DNA of 64,000 nucleotides from Methylogaea oryzae (GCF_019669985.1 NZ_AP019782.1:1542501-1606500), one strand, 5' to 3'. Positions 40,553-50,267 are shown, counted from the first letter of the stretch. Made by a program: numbers and translations. Notes: generated by a model not told the origin, from the letters alone.

Positions 40553-42376
40553 CTAACGCGAGGGCCGCTTGGCGTCGCGGAACCAGGGCCGGTATTGCTC
40601 CATGCGCGCTTTTTGCGCGGCCGGGGCATGGCGGCGGCAGGTGGAGTATTCCGGCGTGCCCGGCTGAGCGCCCCAGCGTAGTTCGGCGCAGTCGTTGGGG
40701 TTGTAGGACATTTCGAACGCCGCTTTGCGCGCGAACACCTCCGCCACGCTCAACGGCCAAGGGCTGCCGTCGCTGCGGGTGTAGGTGAATTCGCGTTCCT
40801 GGATGCGCTGGGCATGCAGTTGGGTCATTTCGTTTTTCATTTCCTGCGGCGACCGTCCGTTCAGCACGAACAGGTCGGGGTGCCGCACGATTTGCTCCGG
40901 CAAGGCTTCGAGGACGTTCATGGCGATGATCAGCCGCATGTCGCGGGACGGCGTGGAGTAATCCTCCCACGGGCCGATGGTTTCGAAGATGGCCGCGCCC
41001 TGGGGCATTTCGGCCACGGTGCCGGGATGGCTTTGCATATAACGCTCGCCGGTTTCGACGGAGACGACGCGCGTGTTCAACTGTTCGACCAGGGCGTCCA
41101 GCATCGCGCTGTAGGCTTGGCGGGGATCCAGGCCGTTCGGGTTGATGAGCTTGCCCATGCGGGCGTAAAACTCCTCTCGGCTGATTTCACCCTGCTCATC
41201 GGAATAAGGGCGCAGCGGCAAGTCCGCCAAATCGGCGTTGCGGGCGGTGGGCGCGGGGCGGAACGCCTTGAAGCCGGGGCCGGCGCCGGCCACGTCGTCG
41301 GCGAACAGGAACGTGCCTTCCCAGAAGCGCTTGCGCGCCACGGAGTTGTCGGGTTGGGCGTCCACCGCCAGAAGCAGGCCGCTTTGGCCGGCGATCTGCG
41401 GAACCCATCGGGCGATCATCAAGGTATGGCCGTAGGGATCGGCATAGACCGTGCCGGGCCACAGGGCGTCCCGTTTCAGGGGCAGGGGGTACAGATCCGT
41501 GGCATCGTCCTTCAGGCCGGTGCGGGCGCTGCCGGAATGCACGCCGTTGTTGACTTGAACCAGGGCCGCTTTAAACGCGCCCAAGGGCGCCGGACCATGC
41601 AGGAAGGCGTCGATTTTGCTGGGCGCTTCGCAGCGGGGCGGACTGTTGGCCGAGCCGCGGCTGCATCGACGGAAGCTTACCGGCAGGCCGATTTTCCAAG
41701 CGAAATAGGTGCGCAGGAAATAGGGCAGGTCGGCGCAATCCGGCGTGGCGGGGAACTTGCCGTCCTCCCCGGCGGCGAGGTGATCGTGCAGGAAGTTACG
41801 TTCGGGGTTGCGCAATACCGGTTCCAGGGAGGGGAAACTCATGTTTTCCTCCAGGGGCGCGTCGAACAACTGCTCGATCCAGGCGGAGTAAAACGCTTCG
41901 GCGTCGCGATTCCAGCCGTCGACGGGGCGGGCTTGCGCGGCACCGCCCACCTGCACCGTGCGGCAGGACACGCCGGCGCCGTTCCGCACCGCTTCCAGCC
42001 GATAGCCGCCGTTGCGGCCGGGTTCGACCACGGCGCTCACGCTCCAGGGCGGCCCGCCCCGACTGACGGCGCTGACCGGTATGGCGGCGCCGTCAGGGCC
42101 TTTTACCGACAAGCCTTGCAAGGGCGCATCGGTAGACACCACCATGATTTTCACCGGCTGGTCGACCGCCGGGACGCGCGGCGAAACCCAAATGGCCGCG
42201 GTCGGGGATTCCACGCAGGGCGCCGCGTCGCTGAACGCAAGCGGCGAGAAGCCGGCGAGGCATAACAAGGCCAGCAGCCCCGCTCCGCGCCGCGATGCGC
42301 CGCTGGAGGCCGGGACGGTTAAGCCGTCGGTGCTGGGGGCCGGCGGCGTCGCCGCGGAGATTCGAATCGCGTTCAA
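40553..42376 (-). CDS. Secreted protein with a papain-like (NlpC/P60-like) fold, function unknown
   Basis: A 607-aa protein starting at TTG with AGGAG 8 nt upstream. Residues 31-49 form a signal peptide (GAGLLALLCLAGFSPLAFS). I see a possible Cys-His-Asp triad: Cys214 in PDCADLPYFLRTYFAWK, His317 in DPYGHTLMIARW and Asp339 in LLLAVDAQPDN, in the order of papain-like hydrolases. Eight further cysteines could form disulfides. The C-terminal third (residues 360-607) has no motif I know. Substrate unknown; the triad is an inference from spacing. Confidence 0.55.
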   Translation of the reverse strand: MNAIRISAATPPAPSTDGLTVPASSGASRRGAGLLALLCLAGFSPLAFSDAAPCVESPTAAIWVSPRVPAVDQPVKIMVVSTDAPLQGLSVKGPDGAAIPVSAVSRGGPPWSVSAVVEPGRNGGYRLEAVRNGAGVSCRTVQVGGAAQARPVDGWNRDAEAFYSAWIEQLFDAPLEENMSFPSLEPVLRNPERNFLHDHLAAGEDGKFPATPDCADLPYFLRTYFAWKIGLPVSFRRCSRGSANSPPRCEAPSKIDAFLHGPAPLGAFKAALVQVNNGVHSGSARTGLKDDATDLYPLPLKRDALWPGTVYADPYGHTLMIARWVPQIAGQSGLLLAVDAQPDNSVARKRFWEGTFLFADDVAGAGPGFKAFRPAPTARNADLADLPLRPYSDEQGEISREEFYARMGKLINPNGLDPRQAYSAMLDALVEQLNTRVVSVETGERYMQSHPGTVAEMPQGAAIFETIGPWEDYSTPSRDMRLIIAMNVLEALPEQIVRHPDLFVLNGRSPQEMKNEMTQLHAQRIQEREFTYTRSDGSPWPLSVAEVFARKAAFEMSYNPNDCAELRWGAQPGTPEYSTCRRHAPAAQKARMEQYRPWFRDAKRPSR

Positions 42377-42567
42377 ATGGATGGCTCCTGAGTGTGGCTA
42401 GCGGCACGATACTGGTACTGGAGCGGTTTGACAATTGCCGCAGCCTGGACTAGATACTGCTTACACCGTGCCGCGCCATTTTAAGCCGGACGGTGTGGTG
42501 GATGCCGGGTTCTGCTCGGTGCTGTCGCATTCCAAATTCATTGTCACAAAACTCCAAAGGAGGAGTT

Positions 42568-43437
42568 ATGCCGTTGAAAAAATATTCCAGGTACGTCGCG
42601 CTGTTCGCCGTGGCGGGCACGGCCGTGATGGGAACCGCTCAAGCGGTTCAGCCGGCCGCCCCTGCCGTTACGCCGCCCGCCGCACCGGCTGCTCCTTCCG
42701 CTCCCGCCCCTGCGGTTGTGCCGCCGCCGGCACAACAGGCGGCCGCACCGGCACCGGCCCCCGCACCAGCACCCGCCAAAGCTGCGGCTCCCGCAGCGGC
42801 TCCGGCCAAGCCGGCCGCCCCGTCGTCGACTTTTGTGACCACGGAAAGCATCGGCCTCAGCGGAACGCTTGCGGCGGGCGACTTCAAGTTATTGGCGGAC
42901 ATCACGCCGTTCAGCAGCGTGCGCGGCCATGTGGCGTTGAAGGCGCCCTGCGGCAAAAAACTGGAAATGCCGCTGGTGTTGTTGGCGGGCGTCGCTCCGG
43001 CCGTGGCGCCGGTTAATCTGGAGTACGTGGAGGCCCTGTCCAATCCGGGCCAATGGTGCTTGTACCATGGCGACCTGGGAGCCGGTATCACGGACATTGC
43101 TTTGAAGAACGGCGGGACGCAGCCGGTGGCCTTCAAGGACAACGCCGGCTACTCCGTGACCGTGACGCTGGAGGCCAGCGCGTCCGCATCCCATGTCCAC
43201 GCCGAGCCGGAGGCCGCCAAGGCTCCTGAACCGGCAGAAGCGCCGGTAGCGCCTCCGGCCGCCGCCGCGCCTGCAGCCGCAACCCCGGCGGCCCAGCCCG
43301 CAGCGGCCGCACCGGCAGTTCCGGCTCCTGCGGCTCCTGCGGCCAAACCGGCGGTCGGCGCGGCCCCGGCTCCGTCGGCTCCCGCTGCCGTTCCCCCGGC
43401 TCCGGCTAAGCCGGTTGCCGCCGGTACTGGAAACTAG
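42568..43437 (+). CDS. Exported Ala/Pro-rich protein of unknown function
   Basis: A 289-aa protein with a very strong ribosome binding site (AAAGGAGGAG) and a signal peptide (YVALFAVAGTAVMGTAQA). Two long Ala/Pro-rich segments (residues 26-87 and 215-289) flank a small folded domain (about 90-200) that contains two Cys (PCGKKLEMPL, WCLYHGDLGAG) which may pair. The strong RBS suggests abundance. It may be an envelope or surface protein; no family recognised. Confidence 0.7.
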   Translation: MPLKKYSRYVALFAVAGTAVMGTAQAVQPAAPAVTPPAAPAAPSAPAPAVVPPPAQQAAAPAPAPAPAPAKAAAPAAAPAKPAAPSSTFVTTESIGLSGTLAAGDFKLLADITPFSSVRGHVALKAPCGKKLEMPLVLLAGVAPAVAPVNLEYVEALSNPGQWCLYHGDLGAGITDIALKNGGTQPVAFKDNAGYSVTVTLEASASASHVHAEPEAAKAPEPAEAPVAPPAAAAPAAATPAAQPAAAAPAVPAPAAPAAKPAVGAAPAPSAPAAVPPAPAKPVAAGTGN

Positions 43438-43492
43438 GCTTTCCGCCCGATCCGGGGACTTCCGGCGAAGGAGTCTCCCGACGGGGATCGAC

Positions 43493-43519
43493 GAGCTGCG
43501 TTGCAGTGCAACGCAGCTC
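43493..43519. terminator. Perfect 12-bp hairpin between the Ala/Pro-rich gene and traR/dksA-like gene
   Basis: GAGCTGCGTTGC / GCAACGCAGCTC around a 3-nt loop (AGT). No T-run follows, so it may be a dispersed repeat or a Rho-assisted end. Confidence 0.5.
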
Positions 43520-43665
43520 CCTACGCCGTTCATGCGCGCCCGGGGGCTTTCACATGGCACTCGCTTGCGCGCTACCCCCTCGGGATCCGCGTCCGATTGC
43601 CGGCGCGGCGACGGGGAAGGTTATCCTATGGCGGTTTCGCCAATTCAATCCGAAGGAAAAACCCA

Positions 43666-44064
43666 ATGACCGTTCAACTGAACGAGCAACAGATCAATGC
43701 GTTCAACAACCGGCTGAAACAGCGTTACTTGGAGCTGCGCCGGGAGATCAGCGCGGACCTGCTTCGCGCGGACCAAGAGCAGTACAGCGACTTGGCCGGC
43801 CGCGTGCACGACACCGGCGATGAAGCCTTGGCCGATTTGCTGGTGGATATCGAGCTTGCCTCGATCACCCGCCAGGTCCAGGAAATCCGCGATATCGACG
43901 CGGCGTTGCTGCGCATCGCCGAAGGCGGATACGGCGAATGCAGCGATTGCGCCGAACCCATCGCCCTGGCGCGTTTGGAGGCTTATCCCACCGCCCGCCG
44001 TTGCATCGTCTGCCAAGAAGCCCACGACCGCACCCATATGCACGACAAGCGTTCGACGATGTAA
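43666..44064 (+). CDS. TraR/DksA-family zinc-finger protein
   Basis: A 132-aa relative of DksA: coiled-coil N-terminal half (FNNRLKQRYLELRREISADL) and a C4 zinc finger, CSDCAEPIALARLEAYPTARRCIVC. Between them the coiled-coil tip carries DTGDEALADLL. It probably binds the RNA polymerase secondary channel. It is shorter than and distinct from the DksA encoded at 57273, which is next to gluQ, so this is a second paralogue. Confidence 0.9.
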   Translation: MTVQLNEQQINAFNNRLKQRYLELRREISADLLRADQEQYSDLAGRVHDTGDEALADLLVDIELASITRQVQEIRDIDAALLRIAEGGYGECSDCAEPIALARLEAYPTARRCIVCQEAHDRTHMHDKRSTM

Positions 44065-44114
44065 GCGGTGCCCTCGGTCTAGGCACCGAACACCGGACGG
44101 CTACGCTGGACGTC

Positions 44115-44738
44115 CTAAGCGGGGGGCTGGGCGGTAGCCAGCCACGCCGGCAGTTGCTGGATTTTTCCGAACCAGCCGGCCAAATGGGGATATCCCTCCA
44201 TGGGATAGGCGGCGGCCTCGGCATACATCAGTATCGGTGCGACGGAGAGATCCGCCAGGGTTAGTCCGTCGCCCACCAGCCAAGCATGGGTCGACAAATG
44301 ATCGTCCAGCATTTTGGCGAGAGGGCGGAATTTTTCTTCGCCTCTTTTCAGTTTCCCCGGATCGATTTCGCCCTGGCCCATTTTCGGCTTGAGCAAACGC
44401 TCGTAGACGAAAACCATGCAGGCCGGCGCCCAACTGGAAGACTCCCAAAATTGCCAACGCAGGATGTCGGCGCGGCTGCGAGCATCGTTCGGCAATAACG
44501 ACGAGGCCGGCGCCTTTTCCGCCAGATATTGCACAATGGCGTTGGATTCCCACAGGGAAAAATCGCCGTCGACCAACGTCGGAACCTTGCCCTGCGGGTT
44601 CAGCCGCAAAAAGTCGGGCGTTTGTCCCCCGCCGGCCAAAAGATCCACCATTTGGGTTTCTAGCTTGACGCCGAGCTGCTCCGCGACGATGAATACCTTG
44701 CGGGCGAAGGGGGATAAAGGATGGTAATACAGTTTCAT
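44115..44738 (-). CDS. Glutathione S-transferase family protein
   Basis: A 207-aa protein: thioredoxin-fold N-terminus (MKLYYHPLSPFARKVFIVAE, then NPQGKVPTLVDGDFSLWESN) and an all-helical C-terminal domain (LVGDGLTLADLSVAPILMY). The substrate is unknown. It lies 23 bp after, and reads the same way as, the SGNH hydrolase gene. Confidence 0.92.
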   Translation of the reverse strand: MKLYYHPLSPFARKVFIVAEQLGVKLETQMVDLLAGGGQTPDFLRLNPQGKVPTLVDGDFSLWESNAIVQYLAEKAPASSLLPNDARSRADILRWQFWESSSWAPACMVFVYERLLKPKMGQGEIDPGKLKRGEEKFRPLAKMLDDHLSTHAWLVGDGLTLADLSVAPILMYAEAAAYPMEGYPHLAGWFGKIQQLPAWLATAQPPA

Positions 44739-44761
44739 GATGCGCTCCCGATGGCGTTTGA

Positions 44762-45925
44762 TTAAAGGCGCGACGATATATCGTCGACTACCGCTTTGGC
44801 GATTTCAGTCGCAATGATTTCGTTGCCGAGATCGCCGAAATGATAGGAGTCCAGAAATATCTCATCGTTGGCGTGGTCGAGAAAGGCATCTTTTAGGTCG
44901 ATGAATTTAACTTTTTTCACGGCGGCGAGCGTTTCGGCGATTTTTTTGTAACAGGTTTTAAAGTAGTTTTGTTTCGCCGCGTCCGCCCGTTTCGTTAATA
45001 TCTTGAGCTCTCTCGCCGTCAACGGTTTCGACGTGGCGGCCAATGTCGGTTGAAGCACGTATACATACGGTGTTTCGCCTAGGCTGAACTTGCTCAGCTC
45101 GACGTTTCTCAGCGTTCGCGCGACGACAATGTTCGGATCGATCGGGCCGGACGGTTCGGGTAAGTTGTCCTTTAACGCTTCCCCCGTGGTTTGCTCCACC
45201 AGGTGTTGGTAGAAATGGAATTGATTGGCCTCCTGCGGCGCGCGGTACCACAAAATATTTGCGCCTTCGAAGGACCAGTGCACGTCGTTGTTGCCGGTCA
45301 GCGAAATCACTAAGTCGGGTTCGAGGTCCGACAGCAGATTCGTGATGGCGGTGCGTTCATGGGTCGAAGACCAGGCGGGGTTGGCCACGGTGAAAACCTC
45401 GACCGTTTTTCCGTTTTGCCCCAGCTTTTCGTTTAGCTTCCGTTCGAGATAAGCGCCTATCGTTCGGTCTTCGCTGGGCGCTCCGCTGCTGTAAGCGGTT
45501 GAGCCACCGGTGAGAAATATGCGGTAGACCCCGCTGGGCTTGGGCGTAACGACTTCTTTTTTACTGCGGAATTGCAGCTTGTTGATCGCGGCGTTGTCTT
45601 GTTCGCCCGGCACGGGCGCGCTGCCGACAAAGGGCGTAGGCATGTTGGGCGGCGACCATGAATAGCTGTTGATGGCTTCCGCGTCGCGGCTCTCCGGATA
45701 GTAGGCCGGAAGAACCTCGGCGATTTGTTCGTCGCCGTTTTTTTTGTTTTTCAGCTGATGGCCTAATGTGTAGGCGCTGGTGATGGATTTGATTTGTTTT
45801 TTATAATAGGCCAGCGCCGTGTATCGGCCGACGAAGAATCCGGCAAATAAAATACCGGCCGCCAGGGCGTAAATTAAAATGGCTAATCTGGCTTCAGAAA
45901 TGGCGATCGGGTTTTTTTTGGTCAT
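44762..45925 (-). CDS. Membrane-anchored SGNH/GDSL-like hydrolase
   Basis: A 387-aa protein with one N-terminal membrane helix (LAILIYALAAGILFAGFFVG) and an extracytoplasmic SGNH domain. Block I is FLTGGSTAYSSG (Ser nucleophile), block III is LTGNNDVHW, and block V is FLDSYHFGDLGNEI (Asp and His). Such enzymes often act as esterases or acetyl transferases on glycans. The DNA is visibly more AT-rich than that of its neighbours, so it may have come in by transfer. Confidence 0.82.
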   Translation of the reverse strand: MTKKNPIAISEARLAILIYALAAGILFAGFFVGRYTALAYYKKQIKSITSAYTLGHQLKNKKNGDEQIAEVLPAYYPESRDAEAINSYSWSPPNMPTPFVGSAPVPGEQDNAAINKLQFRSKKEVVTPKPSGVYRIFLTGGSTAYSSGAPSEDRTIGAYLERKLNEKLGQNGKTVEVFTVANPAWSSTHERTAITNLLSDLEPDLVISLTGNNDVHWSFEGANILWYRAPQEANQFHFYQHLVEQTTGEALKDNLPEPSGPIDPNIVVARTLRNVELSKFSLGETPYVYVLQPTLAATSKPLTARELKILTKRADAAKQNYFKTCYKKIAETLAAVKKVKFIDLKDAFLDHANDEIFLDSYHFGDLGNEIIATEIAKAVVDDISSRL

Positions 45926-46460
45926 CGACAGTTTTCCTCCCTGTTATGCATGGCCGGTCGGATGTTGGGAACCCGTACGGCATGTCGCTGCGCGTCCTGT
46001 CGGCGGGTCGGACGCCGCATGGGCGACGACCGGCGCCATGCTAAAGGACAAGCCTTAGAACGCGGTTACGGTATGGCGATCTCGCCGTGGCCGGCCACGC
46101 TCCTGCGCCGGCTGACAGTCGACCATCGGCTGACGAATTTCCGCATCTTCCCTTCTGTTGTCAAGCGTCCTTCGCCAGGATGCGAACGCGGCCTGGAATT
46201 TTACAACGAGCCATTCGATGCCGGACCAAAGCGCGTATTCCTGCGGCGCCGTCGTTTGCCGGTAGCCGTCGCCCCTCGCGGCTTACGGATACGGAGGCAT
46301 GGGGTTCGGTGCAGGTTCGCACAATGTCCTCGCGGCGAATCGCCGACTGTTGCTCCATGGCTTTGGCCAGAGGTCCCGCGCGCGGCTTCGCTAGAACTGG
46401 CCAACTACGTTACGCTATATCTTCCAATCCACGGACTCGCGTTGTTACCGGAGAAGTCGC
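45926..46460. other. 535-bp stretch without a convincing gene
   Basis: An open plus-strand frame (45950-46486) would give an Arg/Cys/Pro-rich product with no recognisable fold and would overlap the next gene. I consider it non-coding. GGAGAAG at 46450-46456 is the ribosome binding site of the next gene. Confidence 0.5.
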
Positions 46461-47693
46461 TTGCGTTTTTTTGTCATCGACGATAGCAAAACCACCACCG
46501 CCATCACCACCACCGTGCTTCAGGCCGCCGGACACGAGGTGCAATCGGCTTTGACTCCCCAGGGCGCGGAAGAGGCGGTGCTCGCGTTTCAGCCGGACGC
46601 CGTCTTGCTGGACCTCATGATGCCGCACATCGACGGTTTTGAACTGTGCGTGCGGTTCCGCAAGCATCCGCAGTTGGATCGAACGAAGATTATCGTTCTG
46701 TCGGCCAAGTCTTACGATTTCGACAAACGAAGAGCGAAGTCGGTAGGGGCGGACGGTTTTCTGGTCAAGCAAGAATTACTGTCCGATCCGGAAAGATTCC
46801 TGCAGGAAGTCATGTCTCTGGTCTCCAAAAAGGCCGAACTGGCCTACTGGGGCGTGCGCGGAACGTTGCCCGTGCCCAGCGAAAAAATGCTGGGTTACGG
46901 CGGTAATACACCGTGCGTTTCGCTGGCGGTGGACAACGAGCCTTTGCTCATTTTCGACGCGGGCACGGGTATCACCATGCTGGCCAATCATCTGATGGCC
47001 CAATCCAAGTCGAGAGTTACCGCCAAGCTGCTGATTTCCCATCCCCATTGGGACCACATCAACGCCATTCCGTTTTTCACCCCCTTGTACGTCAAGGGTA
47101 ACGAGATCGAAATCATTGGACCGGCCCACGGTCACACGAGTTTCGGCGAAATCGTTTCGGCCCAGATGGACGACGTTTATTTTCCGGTAACGGTGCGCGA
47201 ATTCGCCGCACGGGTTTACTTCCGGGATATACGCGAGGAAACGATCAATATAGGCGCTTTCGAGGTCAAAAGCATATTGCTGAACCATCCGGGGGCGTGT
47301 TTGGGGTATCGCGTCAACTATAATGGCTATTCCGTTTGTTATGTAACCGACAACGAACTGTATCCGGCGGATAACGCCTATTACAACGCCGAATATAACG
47401 AGGGGTTGGTCGAATTCATACGCGATGCCGATATATTGATTACCGATTGCACCTATTTGGATGAAGAATATCCCGACAAGATGGGCTGGGGACACTCCTG
47501 CACTCGCGAAGTGGCGCACCTGGCTCACGCCGCCAACGTGCGCGCGCTCCACTTGTTCCATCACGATCCCGCCCAGGACGACGCGGCGATTGACCGTAAG
47601 CTGGCTCAAGCCGAGTGGCATTTGGCAAACTTGAAGAGCAGCGTCGTCTGCATTTGCCCGCGAGAAGGCAGCCGTTATGTCCTCGGCGCTTAA
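46461..47693 (+). CDS. Receiver domain fused to a metallo-beta-lactamase-fold domain
   Basis: A 410-aa protein that starts at TTG with GGAGAAG upstream. A CheY-like receiver domain (residues 1-120, acceptor Asp51 in LLDLMMPHIDGF) is joined to a metallo-beta-lactamase-fold hydrolase (about 128-410) with metal ligands His194, His196, Asp198 and His199 in SHPHWDH, and later LLNHPGACLGYRV, TDCTY and HLFHHDP. The second domain resembles the PhnP/cyclic-phosphodiesterase group. Phosphorylation of the receiver domain might control a phosphodiesterase or nuclease activity. No kinase is adjacent; a hybrid kinase lies 1 kb downstream. Confidence 0.87.
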   Translation: MRFFVIDDSKTTTAITTTVLQAAGHEVQSALTPQGAEEAVLAFQPDAVLLDLMMPHIDGFELCVRFRKHPQLDRTKIIVLSAKSYDFDKRRAKSVGADGFLVKQELLSDPERFLQEVMSLVSKKAELAYWGVRGTLPVPSEKMLGYGGNTPCVSLAVDNEPLLIFDAGTGITMLANHLMAQSKSRVTAKLLISHPHWDHINAIPFFTPLYVKGNEIEIIGPAHGHTSFGEIVSAQMDDVYFPVTVREFAARVYFRDIREETINIGAFEVKSILLNHPGACLGYRVNYNGYSVCYVTDNELYPADNAYYNAEYNEGLVEFIRDADILITDCTYLDEEYPDKMGWGHSCTREVAHLAHAANVRALHLFHHDPAQDDAAIDRKLAQAEWHLANLKSSVVCICPREGSRYVLGA

Positions 47694-47804
47694 GGCGCGG
47701 ATCATTGCGAGTGCGTTCCACGGCTTGAGCCCTTCGTTTCACGTCGCGCCCTGCCAGGCCTATCGGCGGCGCAAAAACTACGCTTTAGGCTGAGGAGGGG
47801 CATC

Positions 47805-48335
47805 ATGTCGCGGTGGGTTTTATTTGCGTTGTCGCTGGCGTCGGCCGTGCCGGCGGGCGCCGATTCGTCTTTAAGCGGTAAAGCGATCAAGATTCTCGAT
47901 GGCGATACGCTGATTATCGTTACCGCCCAAGGCGACCGCCAAGCGAGAGTCAGGCTGGCGCAAATCGACGCGCCGGAAACGTCCCAAGCGTTCGGTCAAC
48001 GCTCCAAGCAATCGTTGTCCGACCTCGTCTATGGAAAAGGCGTGCAAGTGGCGGTCGAGAAGACGGACCAGTACGGGCGCTTGATCGGCGTGGTCCACGT
48101 CGACAACCTCGATGCCAACCTGGAACAGGTAAAGCGCGGCATGGCTTGGGTCTATCCCCAGTACGCCAAGGATCCCTCCTACTTCGCCGCCGAGCGGACC
48201 GCCAGGGACGCCAAGACCGGCCTGTGGGCGCAATCGGATCCCACCTCGCCGTGGAAGTTCAGGCATAGCGCAAAACCGTCGAGCGTCATTATCAAGCCCG
48301 GGGCGGAATATGAGGACGAGTTGGGCGGCAACTAG
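47805..48335 (+). CDS. Exported thermonuclease-like (SNase) protein
   Basis: A 176-aa protein with a signal peptide (WVLFALSLASAVPAGA) and an SNase domain. Catalytic segments are ILDGDTLII, RVRLAQIDAPETSQAFGQ (Arg, Asp, Glu) and EKTDQYGRLIG. It would degrade extracellular or periplasmic DNA/RNA with calcium. ATG follows GAGGAGGG. Confidence 0.92.
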   Translation: MSRWVLFALSLASAVPAGADSSLSGKAIKILDGDTLIIVTAQGDRQARVRLAQIDAPETSQAFGQRSKQSLSDLVYGKGVQVAVEKTDQYGRLIGVVHVDNLDANLEQVKRGMAWVYPQYAKDPSYFAAERTARDAKTGLWAQSDPTSPWKFRHSAKPSSVIIKPGAEYEDELGGN

Positions 48336-48468
48336 GTGTGGCCGCGGCGGCGCTGGGCTTCGCCTTGCGATCCGCCTCGGTTGTTCCCGTGCCGGCACGC
48401 ATTAATGCGGGAAGGCCGGTGACCGATGCTTTCCGATCTTTTCCCGGGGGACGTCGGTCGGCGTCGCG

Positions 48469-49674
48469 TTAAACGGGCAAGCCGAAAGGGAGTTCCAGCC
48501 AGAACAGCGAGCCGCCGTCGGCCCGTGCTTGGTAGCCGAGATCGCCGTGGAGCAGGGAGGCGAGCCGGTGGGCAATGGCTAAACCCAAGCCGGTTCCGCC
48601 ATGGCGACGGGTTAAGGAGCTGTCCGCCTGGGTGAACGGCAGGAACAGCCGCGCCGCTTGCTCCGGCGTCACGCCGATGCCGGTGTCCGCGATGGCGAAT
48701 CGCAGCCGGACCGCGTTGTCCCCGCTTTCCGCCAGGGACACGCGCACCGCGACTTCGCCCTCGGGGGTGAATTTGATGGCGTTGTCGATCAGCTTGATCA
48801 AAATTTGCCGTAGCCGGGCCGCATCGCCTTGCAACGTCGTCGGGACTTGCGGTTCGACTTCCCAGCGGAAAGCTAAACGTTTTTCCGCGACCTGGGGCGC
48901 GAACAAATCTTTCAGTTCGCTCAATAGAGGGGCGAGAGGGAACGTCACCTGCGAGACGCGCAACGTGCCCGTGTCGGCTGCGGCGAAGTCCAGCATATCG
49001 TTTAGGACCGCGTCCAAGGCTCGGGCGCTGCTTTGCAGGACGCCGACCAAATGCCGCTGCTCCTGGTCCAGCTCGGTGTCCAGCAGAAGCTCCGCCAGGC
49101 CGATGATGCCGTTCATCGGCGTATGCAGTTCGTGACTCATGTTGGTGAGGAACTCGCTTTTGGCGGTGCTGGCCTTTTCGGCCAGCAACTTAGCCGATTC
49201 GAGCGCCTGGGTGCGCTCCGCCACGCGCAGCTCCAGCTCGCGGTTGTTTTGCTGCAAGGCCTGGTGGGAGCGTCTCAATGCGATTTGGGTCCGAACGCGG
49301 GCCAAAAGAATCGCCGGGTTGATCGGTTTGGAAATGTAATCCACTGCTCCCAAGTTCAGCCCGAGTTCTTCGTTTTTTCCGTCCTCGAGGGCCGTGACGA
49401 AAATTACCGGCGTGTCTCGGGTTGCGGGGTCCTTTCGCAATTGCTTCATCACGGCGTAGCCATTCAGGTCCGGCATTAACACGTCGAGCAAAATCAGGTC
49501 GGGCTTGGGGTCGGCCGCCGCGATCTCCAGGGCGCGCCGTCCCGATGCGGCGACCCGCACTCGATAGAGCGGCTGAAGAATATCGGCGATGATTTCCAGG
49601 TTTTCCGGTTCGTCGTCGACGATCAACAGGGTCGCCGCCGGGGGCAGGGCTGGGTCGGCTGAGGTATTGGACAT
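48469..49674 (-). CDS. Receiver-histidine kinase hybrid (soluble)
   Basis: A 401-aa protein: an N-terminal receiver domain ([13 protein letters not shown], acceptor Asp in [14 protein letters not shown]), a coiled-coil linker, HisKA (phospho-His in [14 protein letters not shown], with His instead of the usual Arg in HELRTP) and a HATPase domain ([17 protein letters not shown]). There is no membrane helix, so it senses its input through phosphorylation or a partner. Confidence 0.92.
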   Translation of the reverse strand: MSNTSADPALPPAATLLIVDDEPENLEIIADILQPLYRVRVAASGRRALEIAAADPKPDLILLDVLMPDLNGYAVMKQLRKDPATRDTPVIFVTALEDGKNEELGLNLGAVDYISKPINPAILLARVRTQIALRRSHQALQQNNRELELRVAERTQALESAKLLAEKASTAKSEFLTNMSHELHTPMNGIIGLAELLLDTELDQEQRHLVGVLQSSARALDAVLNDMLDFAAADTGTLRVSQVTFPLAPLLSELKDLFAPQVAEKRLAFRWEVEPQVPTTLQGDAARLRQILIKLIDNAIKFTPEGEVAVRVSLAESGDNAVRLRFAIADTGIGVTPEQAARLFLPFTQADSSLTRRHGGTGLGLAIAHRLASLLHGDLGYQARADGGSLFWLELPFGLPV

Positions 49675-49768
49675 GTTGTTTAAACCTGCGTGACGTATTT
49701 TTCTACGGTCGGGGCGGACTAAGCGTCCGCGTCGGTTTTTCCAGCGGTTGCCCGCGATGCGCCTTCCG

Positions 49769-49805
49769 CCGCCACGGCGTGCGCTAACGGCTAACGCCGT
49801 GGCGG
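49769..49805. terminator. 12-bp stem-loop between the small ORF and the hybrid kinase gene
   Basis: CCGCCACGGCGT pairs perfectly with ACGCCGTGGCGG around a 13-nt loop. No clear T-run on either side; it may be a transcript stabiliser or a weak terminator for the small minus-strand gene. Confidence 0.45.
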
Positions 49806-49817
49806 TCCAAGGAGGCC

Positions 49818-50033
49818 TTACGTTTCGTCCATGTCCGCGTTATTGCCGAATCCCCGAGGGGCATACCGTTCGTACGGCGCTGCGCGCCCGATGGCGCCGT
49901 ATTTGCGCACGAAAAAGTCGGGTGGGTCGATGGAGCCGAAGATCATGCCCAGCCGCTGGCTGATTACCGACAATAACGTGGGAATATCCTCAAGATTGAG
50001 TTCGTGTTGGGAGTCCGGATAATTTATCGTCAT
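49818..50033 (-). CDS. Small protein of unknown function (71 aa)
   Basis: Starts at ATG with GAGGG about 10 nt upstream on the minus strand. The N-terminal half reads as a helix ([20 protein letters not shown]), the middle as [15 protein letters not shown], and the end is acidic and Asn-rich (NNADMDET). No Cys, no signal peptide, no family I recognise. Base composition and a sensible RBS argue that it is real, but it could be chance. Confidence 0.5.
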   Translation of the reverse strand: MTINYPDSQHELNLEDIPTLLSVISQRLGMIFGSIDPPDFFVRKYGAIGRAAPYERYAPRGFGNNADMDET

Positions 50034-50267
50034 GCCCGTTACCCTCGATTTGTGGTGGCGTCAAATCAAGCGTAGGCGGCGTTGTTGGTTGCGATTGTGA
50101 GGCTTGTGCCACTTACCGACCAGGATTGTTTTCCGAAAAGAAAGTCTTCGTTTCTTGCAGGCTGTCGCGCCGGCGAGGGGGCTGAAACGCGCGAGGCGTT
50201 GCGGAGCAATCCGGGCGCGCCGGAACCTGGGTAAGGGACGGCCACGAGGAAATTAGACGTCCGGAAA

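Noticed and set aside
45950-46486. A 178-codon frame before the receiver-MBL gene
   Set aside because: Arg/Cys/Pro-rich, no RBS, and overlaps the well-supported TTG start of the next gene.
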